A stretch of 29,172 nt of DNA, taken from assembly GCA_964425275.1 (NCBI GenBank), contig CAYRLZ010000027.1, forward strand, positions 1-29,172, in the 5' to 3' direction. Below, one piece after another: positions 6,766 through 14,086 of this stretch; position 1 is the stretch's first letter; the number at the start of each line of letters is the position of its first letter. Made by a program: the position numbers and the translations under genes. The notes under the pieces were generated by a model. That model did not search any database, was not told the DNA's origin, and worked only from the letters and a program-made list of their open reading frames with translations. This DNA comes from CAYRLZ01 sp964425275. Lineage in GTDB: Bacteria > Hydrothermota > Tepidihabitantia > Tepidihabitantales > JBDRVQ01.

Positions 6766-8967
6766 ATGAAAATTATTGCGATTTCTATACCGTTTCTGGT
6801 TTCAATTGTCTCGGCCTCTCTTCCCGTAGATTCGCCGCCGGTTAAAATTGGGCTGGCGCTCTCGGGTGGTGCGGCTTTGGGATTTGCCCATATCGGGGTC
6901 TTAAAGGTCTTAGAACGGGAAGGGATACCGATAAGTTATATCTCGGGTAATAGTATGGGTTCAATGGTCGGCGGTGTTTATGCCGCTGGTTATCGCGCCA
7001 CCCAGATTGAGAGTATCGCTGTTAATGCCGACTGGTCAACGCTTTTCAGTTCCAATGTGCCATTTGGTGCCCAATATCTCCCGGAGAGACAGCAGGGTGA
7101 ACGTTATATCTTCCAGTTAAGGCACCGTGGTTTTTTCCCGGCCCTACCCAGTGGGTTAGTTTCTTTACAGAATGTTGAATTCCTCTTAATGAAACTCTTA
7201 TCCGAAATTGAGTATAATACATATTATAATTTTGATAACCTACCAATTCCTTATCGGGCGGTAGCCGTGGATTTGATTACCGGTAAAAAGGTAATTTTAA
7301 GAAAGGGCAGATTAGGGCAGGCGATTCGGGCCAGTATCGCCATCCCTGGGGTCTTTGCCCCGGAAAAGTTGGCGGGACAGGAACTGGTTGATGGTGGTGT
7401 CCAGCAGTATCTGCCGGTTGACCCATTGTTAGAATTTAAGCCGGATTTTATAATTGCGGTTTTGACAATGAAGCACAATCCGGAGACCGGGGTCTCATTG
7501 ATTGATGTCATCTCCCGGACGATGGATGTTGTGAGTATTGAAGACCTCAATCGTCAGAAGAAGTTGGCTAATGTCTTGATTGAACCGAATGTTGATTTAT
7601 TTCTCCATTCCGACTTCGCTCGGGCTAAAGAACTGATTGCCGCTGGTGAGAAGGCAGCGGCGGCCGCGCTACCCGAAATCCGGGCGAAACTTGCTGGTCG
7701 GACCCTCGCCAGTCAGAGAAAACAGATACCCAAAAGACCTCCAGTAGTAGTCCGTTCTGCCCATTTTGAAGGTCTGCGGGTAACCAAGGCGAACTTCTTA
7801 CGTCGTGAACTAAAAACCCGCCCCGGAAATTACCTCCAATTTGACCAACTCATTTCCGATTTGGTTCGGTTATTTAATACCGGGCTCTTTACTGATGTGA
7901 ACTACCGGTTGGAAGAATATCCCGGGGATTCGGTGGCCGTAATCTTTGAATTAGAGGAAAGGGCCTATGGGTTCTATTCCTTAGGGATTCGTTACGATAA
8001 TATTGATAATATTGGACTGGGTTTAGAAGTTGGGCAAGGCAATTTGTTGGGTTCGGGTGCCAGTATCCGAGGGGTTCTCCACTTAGGTAATCCGAGTGAA
8101 GCAAGGTTAGGAATTACCGGCACCCGCATCTTTTGGGTGCCCTTTGGCTATCGGCTTGATGGCTTTTTTAATTCAAGAGACCACGCCTATTATGAGAATG
8201 GAAAATGGCAGGCCGGATATAACATCAATACTTTGGGTGGGATTGCCGAGGCGGGTTATATCTTAGGCCAGAATTCTTTTTTTAATGTTGGTATCAAGGC
8301 CCGCCAGATAACTTACCGAAAACCAGCCCTCCCTTATCTTGAACCATTTCCGGAAAGAGAGCGGCTAATCGGTCCCTCCGGGCGATGGGAGTTTAATAAC
8401 TTCAATAACCTCCATCTACCGACTCGTGGTTTCACCTATCGCCTGACTGGTTTTTATGCCAGCCGAAAACTTAAATCAACCGATAATTTCTTGAAAGGCA
8501 ATTTTTTCTCCGAACGGATAATTCCCTTAACCCCTTCTCTATTGCTTCACAGTGGTTTTGAGGTTGGAATTTCCTGGGGCAAACTGTCTCTTGCCGAGTA
8601 TTTCCGTAGCGGTGGTTTGGGGTTTATTGGCTTTGCTCCGGATGAATTCACCACCACCCAAAAGGCAATCGTTCGTCTTAGTATGAACTTCCGCCTCTTC
8701 CAATTATTTAATCGTAGCGATTACCCTTTTTATGGTCAATTATTTTTTAATATCGCGACCTTTGAAAAATTGAATAAATTGATAGGAAAATTTGACATTT
8801 ATTCTCTCCTGAATTGGGGCAGCGGTCTTGGGGTGCGAACGAACAGCCCCTTAGGACCCTGCCAATTCATTTTTGGGGTAGGCGACTTCGCTAAACCAAA
8901 AACCTATCCTGGTATTAGGTTCAATTCCTTTCTATCTATTGGCCGGGATTTCCGGTATCCGGACTGA
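6766..8967 (+). CDS. Patatin-like phospholipase fused to POTRA and Omp85-type barrel (PlpD-like)
   Basis: The 733-residue protein has a signal peptide (MKIIAISIPFLVSIVSAS) followed by a patatin domain. The oxyanion loop is SGGAALG (33-39), the nucleophile elbow GNSMG carries S63, and the catalytic D209 lies in VDGG, so the Ser-Asp dyad is intact. Residues about 330-400 (HFEGLRVTKANFLRRELKTRPG ...) look like a single POTRA domain. The remaining ~330 residues are beta-rich with alternating aromatic residues and resemble an Omp85/BamA-type outer-membrane barrel. This order matches type Vd autotransporters such as PlpD, so a lipase displayed or released at the outer surface is likely. The protein is direct evidence for an outer membrane. 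It starts from what looks like a leaderless promoter. Confidence 0.9.
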   Translation: MKIIAISIPFLVSIVSASLPVDSPPVKIGLALSGGAALGFAHIGVLKVLEREGIPISYISGNSMGSMVGGVYAAGYRATQIESIAVNADWSTLFSSNVPFGAQYLPERQQGERYIFQLRHRGFFPALPSGLVSLQNVEFLLMKLLSEIEYNTYYNFDNLPIPYRAVAVDLITGKKVILRKGRLGQAIRASIAIPGVFAPEKLAGQELVDGGVQQYLPVDPLLEFKPDFIIAVLTMKHNPETGVSLIDVISRTMDVVSIEDLNRQKKLANVLIEPNVDLFLHSDFARAKELIAAGEKAAAAALPEIRAKLAGRTLASQRKQIPKRPPVVVRSAHFEGLRVTKANFLRRELKTRPGNYLQFDQLISDLVRLFNTGLFTDVNYRLEEYPGDSVAVIFELEERAYGFYSLGIRYDNIDNIGLGLEVGQGNLLGSGASIRGVLHLGNPSEARLGITGTRIFWVPFGYRLDGFFNSRDHAYYENGKWQAGYNINTLGGIAEAGYILGQNSFFNVGIKARQITYRKPALPYLEPFPERERLIGPSGRWEFNNFNNLHLPTRGFTYRLTGFYASRKLKSTDNFLKGNFFSERIIPLTPSLLLHSGFEVGISWGKLSLAEYFRSGGLGFIGFAPDEFTTTQKAIVRLSMNFRLFQLFNRSDYPFYGQLFFNIATFEKLNKLIGKFDIYSLLNWGSGLGVRTNSPLGPCQFIFGVGDFAKPKTYPGIRFNSFLSIGRDFRYPD

Positions 8968-9149
8968 CCCCGCACGCTTTGCGGTGCGCAAGCACTCAGG
9001 TTTTGGAAAAAAGAATTTTCCCATTCTGCGTTCTGCAAAGCAGGGGCGAAGTCCAAGCAGGTGCGGAGCACCCATAGGGATTATGAGGATTCAGGAAACA
9101 GTAGAGAGAATGCAGGGGAAAATTTTACCCTGTCTCCGTGCGAAACAAG
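8968..9149. terminator. Hairpin-rich spacer between convergent genes
   Basis: No gene is visible. Three compact hairpins are present: GGAAAA/TTTTCC with loop AAGAA (9005-9021), GGTGC/GCACC with loop GGA (9060-9072), and the near-palindrome CAGGGG-AAAATTTT-ACCCTG (9113-9132). The first resembles the perfect hairpin at 25881-25899. They probably end transcription from both sides, but none has a long T tail, so termination is inference. Confidence 0.4.
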
Positions 9150-11162
9150 TCATGGTGATTCCCCAAGAAATGAGACCTTTACCTTCCAGCCCGGGTCGTC
9201 TTCGGTGGAAATGGATATGAAATAGACACCACGGGGTAAAGTGCGACCATCTAAGTCTTTTCCATCCCAAACACATTCCTGATAACCGCGACCCTCAAAA
9301 CGATTCTTTAAGGTGAGTAACCTCTTGCCACTAATATCATAAACCTCGGCAATCACCCGACGCGCATTATTCAGGTGATATCTAAGAACCGTCTTATTCT
9401 TAAATGGATTGGGAGTGGCGGATAAGACATATACGGTCTTATTCCTTTCCCTTTGTCTGGCACTGAGTATTAAATAACTAATCCCCGACTTGCCCGAAAT
9501 TAGGGTATCGCCATAACCCAATCTTAAATTAATTTGTCCGTCAAGAATTTGGCACTCGCCAAAAAAGACAGTATCACCATCTCCCTTTTCTAAGACCTTC
9601 GTACCAATCGTAATCCTGGTCTTAGTCTCTTTCCCCTCGGGGTGAGAAAAACTTCCAATTTCATAATAGTATCTCCCTGGGGGAATTGGAAAACTCCATT
9701 CGGCAATCTCTGAATTCTCTACCCAGTGCGCGGTGGCACGGATGAAGGATGTCTCTTTTTGATTTATGGTAAATTCCATCTCACGCCCCCAGGCGCCGAT
9801 AAAATTTGCATAAGTGAAGGGAGAGACCGAAAAGAGATTAAAATCATTCTTATAGACAGGATGAGAGAAATTGACCGATAAAACTATCTCGTCTTGACCC
9901 GGGGAAAGGGTGAGGAATGTATGCTCTTCTGACCAGTAAATCTTTGCACCGCGCCGACCACCGACCCGAAAGTAGTATTTGGTATTGGGCAATAGCCCCG
10001 GTAAATAAATTGTATGCCTCTTTGAGAATTTCTGCTCAATATCCAGAGGCGGAAATTGGAAGATATACTTATTTGGCTCAATCCCCCATTTAATAATTGA
10101 TGTTGCGGGAAGCGATGTCTCATAGGAGATTTCAGCTGAATACCCCAACACCTTCTTCACCAGGAGATTGGAAAAAGTGAGTTCCTCCTCTTTGGCTTCC
10201 TGGTCAAGTACAAAACTATCACCGGGCAAATAATCCGGCACTTCATTATCAAATAAGAAACTTTTGACCTTTAATTTCTTGCGGCTTTTTAGGATTTCAA
10301 CAAACCCACTTTTGGCGGAGGCAAAGGCAAGATAACAATTCCTCTTATCATAGGGGGAAGGACGAGCCTCCTCATCGGGAATCGTGAAATAGATTACCCC
10401 GCCCGGTTTTTTATAATAGTCTTTATCACCACAGAAGACAAGCCCAGGACGATTAGCAGAGTAGGGGTTTTCAATAATTGGATAGGTGCGCTGGAAATTA
10501 TTACCACCGCCTAAAAAGACAATATCAAAACCCCTAACAGTTTGTTCGGAAGAAGAAAGAAAGAGAGGGAAATTTAAGTCTCTCTCGCCTTTGGATTCCT
10601 TAAAATAGGAAGGTAAAAAGAGTAATGAGAAGGCATCATTCTTTTGCCCGGGCGTCCCGCTCGGTGGGAAGTGGTAGGCAAAAGATTCTTGGGAAGGGGA
10701 GAGGCGCGCAACGGCAAAGAGATAAGAGGTGTGTGGTGGCTGAAATCTTTCCGGTAGTCTCCCGAAGGGAACTAAAAGATGAGGAGAAAGGGAGAGGAGT
10801 TTCTTTAATAGAAAGCGCAGCGCCGGGCTCGTATCCTTTTCCCAAAGAGAAGGGATTAAGATAATTTTGAAATTATCGGCTGAGGGAACGGAGAAATGAT
10901 AAACTGGAGATTTTATATTATTAGCCTTAATTATAAAACTATACCTAAGACCCGGGGTTAAGTCTCTTAATATTAAACGGTGTTCTCTCTTTGCCTCAGT
11001 CTCTTTAACTGTATCGGAATAAAGGTCTTCCGCCCCATAAAACAATTGGGAGCGGACCGGTTTTTCTGTCTTGAAGGCAATGATTACCTCACCTTCCTCG
11101 GAAGAAAATTCCAGAGTAGGTCCGGAGATAAAATTAAATAAAAATAAAAATAAACAAACCAT
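9150..11162 (-). CDS. Secreted multidomain protein with FN3-like domains and C-terminal sorting domain
   Basis: A 670-residue protein with a short, very hydrophobic signal peptide (MVCLFLFLFNFISG). Residues about 15-90 and 340-420 each look like fibronectin-III/purple-acid-phosphatase N-terminal domains (RYSFIIKANN; TIYLPGLLPNTKYYFRVGG). Between them lies a region of about 230 residues whose spacing recalls a calcineurin-type phosphoesterase (IILIPSL, LVPFGR, VFLGGGNN), but the expected metal ligands are not visible, so it is probably inactive or a different fold. The last ~75 residues (ATPNPFKNKTVLRYHL ... AEVYDISGKRLLTL ... GRTLPRGVYFISI) form a FlgD-like / Por-secretion-type tail typical of FCB-group cargo. 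Promoter geometry predicts a leaderless mRNA. Substrate or ligand unknown. Confidence 0.75.
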   Translation of the reverse strand: MVCLFLFLFNFISGPTLEFSSEEGEVIIAFKTEKPVRSQLFYGAEDLYSDTVKETEAKREHRLILRDLTPGLRYSFIIKANNIKSPVYHFSVPSADNFKIILIPSLWEKDTSPALRFLLKKLLSLSPHLLVPFGRLPERFQPPHTSYLFAVARLSPSQESFAYHFPPSGTPGQKNDAFSLLFLPSYFKESKGERDLNFPLFLSSSEQTVRGFDIVFLGGGNNFQRTYPIIENPYSANRPGLVFCGDKDYYKKPGGVIYFTIPDEEARPSPYDKRNCYLAFASAKSGFVEILKSRKKLKVKSFLFDNEVPDYLPGDSFVLDQEAKEEELTFSNLLVKKVLGYSAEISYETSLPATSIIKWGIEPNKYIFQFPPLDIEQKFSKRHTIYLPGLLPNTKYYFRVGGRRGAKIYWSEEHTFLTLSPGQDEIVLSVNFSHPVYKNDFNLFSVSPFTYANFIGAWGREMEFTINQKETSFIRATAHWVENSEIAEWSFPIPPGRYYYEIGSFSHPEGKETKTRITIGTKVLEKGDGDTVFFGECQILDGQINLRLGYGDTLISGKSGISYLILSARQRERNKTVYVLSATPNPFKNKTVLRYHLNNARRVIAEVYDISGKRLLTLKNRFEGRGYQECVWDGKDLDGRTLPRGVYFISISTEDDPGWKVKVSFLGESP

Positions 11163-11167
11163 AACTC

Positions 11168-11195
11168 ATCTTACAAAAATTTCCCGAGAAGTCAA
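11168..11195 (-). promoter_or_regulatory. Promoter of the secreted FN3/sorting-domain gene, probably leaderless
   Basis: Minus strand: TTGACT (11190-11195), 16-bp spacer, TAAGAT (11168-11173), then 5 bases to the ATG at 11162. No Shine-Dalgarno sequence fits in the gap. Confidence 0.65.
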
Positions 11196-11237
11196 GGTCA
11201 ACTCCATATAATGGAAGAAACAATTGAACCACCTTCT

Positions 11238-11738
11238 TTATTCCCCGGCCTTTTTCACAATCTCTTTTGCCCATTTCCTTGCCTTAATAGCATTAAGTTC
11301 TTCATTAAACATTAACGGCTCGAAAAAACCCTTCTTTCCTAAAATCTCATTTCCCGAAAGTGCCTTCTTCATATTCCCGAAGACATTTCCTTTTAGTCCG
11401 CCGTAACAGCAAAAGAGGGCAATCTTTTTACTCTTTAACCTCATACCCGCACATAAGTCAAGAAAAGTTCTAAGGGGAGGGCTATAATTAAATGCCCAGA
11501 CCGGTGTCCCAATAAATAAGACCTCATAATCCTGAGGATTTTTATCCAATGGCAACAGTTCTGGCTTTTCTTTCATAACCACTTGTTTTCCACCCCAGAG
11601 ATACCTCCACAAACTTCCGGGGTCTATCTCCCTTTTTGGCCTCAATCTTAAAATATCCGCCCTGATTTCATCTGCGATATTCTCAGCAATAAACTGCGTA
11701 TTACCGCTTAGAGAATAATAGACAACCAGTTTCTTCAT
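11238..11738 (-). CDS. Flavodoxin-family protein
   Basis: A 166-residue flavodoxin-like protein, expected to bind FMN and carry electrons or reduce a small substrate in the cytoplasm. The N-terminus MKKLVVYYSLSGNTQFIAENI holds the S-G-N-T phosphate-binding loop. FIGTPVWAFNYSPPLRTFLD is the usual second flavin-contacting loop with tryptophan, and FCCYGG is the third. I use the ATG at 11736-11738; a TTG two codons upstream is the alternative. A TTGACA-16-TAGAAT promoter lies about 60 bases upstream. It could act as an electron carrier for the Por or Hdr-type enzymes nearby, which is inference. Confidence 0.88.
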   Translation of the reverse strand: MKKLVVYYSLSGNTQFIAENIADEIRADILRLRPKREIDPGSLWRYLWGGKQVVMKEKPELLPLDKNPQDYEVLFIGTPVWAFNYSPPLRTFLDLCAGMRLKSKKIALFCCYGGLKGNVFGNMKKALSGNEILGKKGFFEPLMFNEELNAIKARKWAKEIVKKAGE

Positions 11739-11798
11739 AACCAACTATCTTTCCCACCGGTAACAGATTTCTCACCTCTTCGCACCAAGTCTCACTTC

Positions 11799-11826
11799 AT
11801 TCTATCCACTTTTATCCTCTTGTCAA
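11799..11826 (-). promoter_or_regulatory. Promoter of the flavodoxin gene
   Basis: Minus strand: TTGACA (11821-11826), 16-bp spacer, TAGAAT (11799-11804), giving a leader of about 55 nt before the ATG at 11738. Confidence 0.65.
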
Positions 11827-12103
11827 ATATTTTCTTCTTGTATAGACCAAAATCATATTCTCTCCCTTTGGAAATTAAAATTTAGGGAAACACTTTGAGC
11901 GGATTTTTACTCTATATTTAGATATGGGAAAAAGGCTAATTTTATTAAGTATAGTTAAATCAATAACTTATATTTTTGGGCAATTTATACCAGGAGGTAA
12001 AAATGAGAGGATAAAATAACTTAATTAAAAAGACCTGACCGCTTTTATTTTAACCAATCCACCCAGCATAGGAGGGGATTTTTCTTTTTGAAGGGGGGAG
12101 TGC
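11827..12103 (+). other. Spacer with a three-codon ORF behind a perfect ribosome binding site
   Basis: This AT-rich stretch between the flavodoxin promoter and array 2 holds no normal gene. At 11991-12014 a consensus AGGAGGT is followed at ideal spacing by ATG AGA GGA TAA (Met-Arg-Gly-stop, start 12003). It may be a minimal leader ORF or the truncated start of a gene replaced by the array. A G-rich tract (12071-12076 and 12093-12098) leads into the array. No convincing promoter was found for the plus strand. Confidence 0.45.
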
Positions 12104-12343
12104 TACAGGGGGTGCTATTCGGGATGGTATTAAATATCCTATTATTCTACCTATTCTTAGTTCTAATCTTTATCCTGTTCGGTATCCTATTCTCTTACCT
12201 ATTGGTAATCCTATTCTCTATCCTATTGAGCGTTCTATTCCCTTTCCTATTGGGAGTGCTATTCTCTGCCCTATTGGGAGTGCTATTCGGTATGCTATTC
12301 TCTTTTCTATAAAGAGTTCTATTCAGAATCTTATTATATTATC
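12104..12343 (+). repeat. Array 2: 20 degenerate 12-bp tandem units, TATT type
   Basis: Twenty 12-bp units start at 12104, 12116 and so on to 12332 with no indel. The head unit is tacagggggtgc; others include tattctcttacc (12188), tattggtaatcc (12200), tattccctttcc (12236), tattgggagtgc (12248 and again 12272) and tattctctgccc (12260). TATT is nearly fixed, followed by C or G; between 12188 and 12283 C and G alternate perfectly. One frame is open through the array from a TTG at 12088 and would encode 74 very hydrophobic residues in L-F/L-x-x tetrads. That composition follows from the T-rich unit, so I treat it as a DNA repeat rather than a proven gene. The array ends shortly before a duplicated hdrC fragment. 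Confidence 0.9.
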
Positions 12344-12358
12344 CAGGGGTAGTGAAGT

Positions 12359-12389
12359 GCAGTTAATCTCTACCTGTATCCAGTGCGGT
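12359..12389 (+). repeat. 31-bp duplicated fragment of hdrC upstream of the gene
   Basis: The 31 bases at 12359-12389 match 12466-12496 inside hdrC at 30 of 31 positions (A at 12372 against G at 12479), 107 bp apart. In frame it encodes QLISTCIQCG and then TGA, against QLISACIQCG in the real gene, i.e. the first part of the Fe-S cluster motif. Its last T is the first base of the -35 box of the hdrC promoter. Confidence 0.9.
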
Positions 12390-12417
12390 TGACTTTCCAG
12401 AGAAATTCCTTTATAAT
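12389..12417 (+). promoter_or_regulatory. Promoter of the hdrCB-mvhD operon, leaderless
   Basis: TTGACT (12389-12394), 17-bp spacer, TATAAT (12412-12417). The ATG of hdrC is at 12425, about where transcription should start. No Shine-Dalgarno sequence precedes it. Confidence 0.8.
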
Positions 12418-12424
12418 CTCTTCT

Positions 12425-12811
12425 ATGCCAAGCGAAGTGATTAGAGAGATTGAGAGAAAGAGCGGGCAGTTAATCTCTGCCTGTATCCAGTGCGGTAGAT
12501 GCACCGCCACCTGCCCTTTGGCCAGGTTTATGGATATGCCACCACGAACCGTGCTCTTCTTTTTACAAATCGGGCAACTGGAAAGTGTCTTTGCCTCTCG
12601 GGGTTATTGGCTCTGTGCCTCCTGCCTTATCTGTGGTGCCCGTTGTCCCAAGGCGATTGACTATTATAAAATTTCTGATGCCCTCCGTTCAATTTATCTT
12701 ATGACCAATAAAAAAGAACCGATTGTCTCTCCTGATAATTTACCTTCGGAACTGGTAATTGAGGCGCCCCAGCAACTTTTTATCTCCGCATTTAGGAAAT
12801 GGACAAAATGA
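12425..12811 (+). CDS. hdrC: Heterodisulfide reductase subunit C-like Fe-S protein
   Basis: A 128-residue protein with two complete [4Fe-4S] motifs, C20-x2-C23-x2-C26-x3-C30-P and C64-x2-C67-x2-C70-x3-C74-P, in the arrangement of HdrC. HdrC relays electrons between HdrA flavin/Fe-S centres and the HdrB active site. I chose the ATG at 12425 because it fits the family N-terminus and sits just after the TATAAT box; the frame extends upstream to 12383 but that would run into the promoter. The stop overlaps hdrB by four bases. In a non-methanogen the real substrate is unlikely to be CoM-S-S-CoB, so this is an Hdr-like electron transfer complex. Confidence 0.9.
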   Translation: MPSEVIREIERKSGQLISACIQCGRCTATCPLARFMDMPPRTVLFFLQIGQLESVFASRGYWLCASCLICGARCPKAIDYYKISDALRSIYLMTNKKEPIVSPDNLPSELVIEAPQQLFISAFRKWTK

Positions 12812-13659
12812 AGGAATTTCTCTATTATCCGGGCTGTACCCTTTATACCAAGGCCGCAAACTTTGACCGGCCTTTAAGAAAGGTTTCCGAAGAAATGGGT
12901 TTTACCTTAAAAGAATTATCTACCTGGAACTGCTGTGGGGCAATCTATAATGAGACCTTAGATGACCTCACCGCCCATATCGCGCCAATAAGAAATTTAA
13001 TCCAGGCAAAAAAGGAAGGTAAAGATAAGTTGGTAACCGCCTGCGCCGCCTGCTATAATGTCTTAAAAAGAAGCCAAAGTTTTATCTTTCAAGAGAATAA
13101 TCCGGATGCCAAAAGAAGGCTTTGCGCCTATCTCAGTGATGAGATGGATGGTTATAATGGCGATGTTCTCGTCTTACATTACCTGGAACTCTTAAAAGAG
13201 GAGATTGGCTTTGAGCGGATAAAGAGTTATCAGAAACTGAACGGTCTTAAAATTGGCTGTTATTATGGATGTCTTTTGACCCGGCCGAAGAGGGTTATGA
13301 ATTTTAACGAAGAGACAATGGAAAACCTCTTTTCTTCACTTGGCGCCGAGATTATTGACTCGCCTTTTAAGGAATACTGCTGTGGTGGTTATCTCTTGCT
13401 CGGGGAAAAGAGCGGGGCATTAGAGTGTATCCAAAGAATACTTAATAGTTTTTTCGGTGCTGATGTCATCATTACCTCTTGCCCTTTATGCCTCTATAAC
13501 CTTGACCGTTTCCAGAAGGAATTGGGATTTAACATTCCCATTTTATATTTTAGCCAACTCCTCGGCCTAAGTTTTAACTTGGGAGAAGAAACCTTGGGTC
13601 TTGCCCAACACACCATTGACCCGAGACCAATCCTTAAAAAAAGGAGACTCTATGGATAA
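12808..13659 (+). CDS. hdrB: Heterodisulfide reductase subunit B-like protein
   Basis: A 283-residue protein with two CCG cysteine-rich domains. The first uses C10, C42-C43, C79 and C82; the second uses C151, C191-C192, C225 and C228. This is the ligand pattern of HdrB, which holds the unusual noncubane Fe-S clusters that reduce disulfides. The start at 12808 (MKEFLYYPGCTLYTK) gives the usual ATGA overlap with hdrC; an ATG three codons earlier lacks room for a ribosome binding site. With hdrC and the mvhD-like gene it forms a compact operon, but no hdrA is present in the window, so the flavin-bifurcating partner must be encoded elsewhere. Confidence 0.9.
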   Translation: MKEFLYYPGCTLYTKAANFDRPLRKVSEEMGFTLKELSTWNCCGAIYNETLDDLTAHIAPIRNLIQAKKEGKDKLVTACAACYNVLKRSQSFIFQENNPDAKRRLCAYLSDEMDGYNGDVLVLHYLELLKEEIGFERIKSYQKLNGLKIGCYYGCLLTRPKRVMNFNEETMENLFSSLGAEIIDSPFKEYCCGGYLLLGEKSGALECIQRILNSFFGADVIITSCPLCLYNLDRFQKELGFNIPILYFSQLLGLSFNLGEETLGLAQHTIDPRPILKKRRLYG

Positions 13660-14065
13660 CTTTGAACCAAGGATAATTGGTTTTCTCTGCAACTGGTGTA
13701 GTTATGCCGGTGCCGACTTAGCCGGGACCTCAAGAATTCTCTATCCACCCAATATAAGAATTATTCGGGTGATGTGTTCCGGCTATGTTGACCCCCAGTT
13801 TGTCTTAAAGGCATTCGCCTTAGGTTTTGACGGTGTATTTATTGGTGGCTGCCATCCTGGTGATTGTCATTATTCAACCGGCAATTATAAGACCCAGCGC
13901 CGGATGAAACTCCTCCAAAAACTATTAAACGAGTTAGGGATTGAAGAAGACAGGTTAAGGGTAGAATGGATTTCAGCATCCGAAGGAAAGAGATTTGCTG
14001 AAGTAGTTGAGGACTTCACCAAGAAGTTAAAGAGCCTCGGTCCATTAGTGGGGAAAGAGATTTAA
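13652..14065 (+). CDS. mvhD: MvhD/FlpD-like Fe-S subunit
   Basis: A 137-residue member of the family of methyl-viologen hydrogenase delta subunits (FlpD/MvhD), which carry a [2Fe-2S] cluster and link an electron donor to HdrA. Conserved cysteines appear in FLCNWCSY (C13, C16), VMCSGYVDP and GGCHPGDCHY. The start at 13652 is set by AAAGGAG eight bases upstream and overlaps the end of hdrB by eight bases; a longer frame from 13601 would only read hdrB in another frame. The likely donor (hydrogenase, formate or NADH module) is not in the window. Confidence 0.9.
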   Translation: MDNFEPRIIGFLCNWCSYAGADLAGTSRILYPPNIRIIRVMCSGYVDPQFVLKAFALGFDGVFIGGCHPGDCHYSTGNYKTQRRMKLLQKLLNELGIEEDRLRVEWISASEGKRFAEVVEDFTKKLKSLGPLVGKEI

Positions 14066-14086
14066 CCCCTGACTCCCTTCTTCTTT

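Noticed and set aside
9150..11162. Active purple acid phosphatase
   Set aside because: FN3-like domains and spacing recall that family, but the metal-binding Asp, Asn and His motifs are not seen, so no phosphatase activity is claimed.
12088..12312. 74-codon hydrophobic frame across array 2
   Set aside because: TTG start with poorly spaced ribosome binding site; the leucine/phenylalanine composition follows automatically from the T-rich unit. Not accepted as a membrane protein gene.
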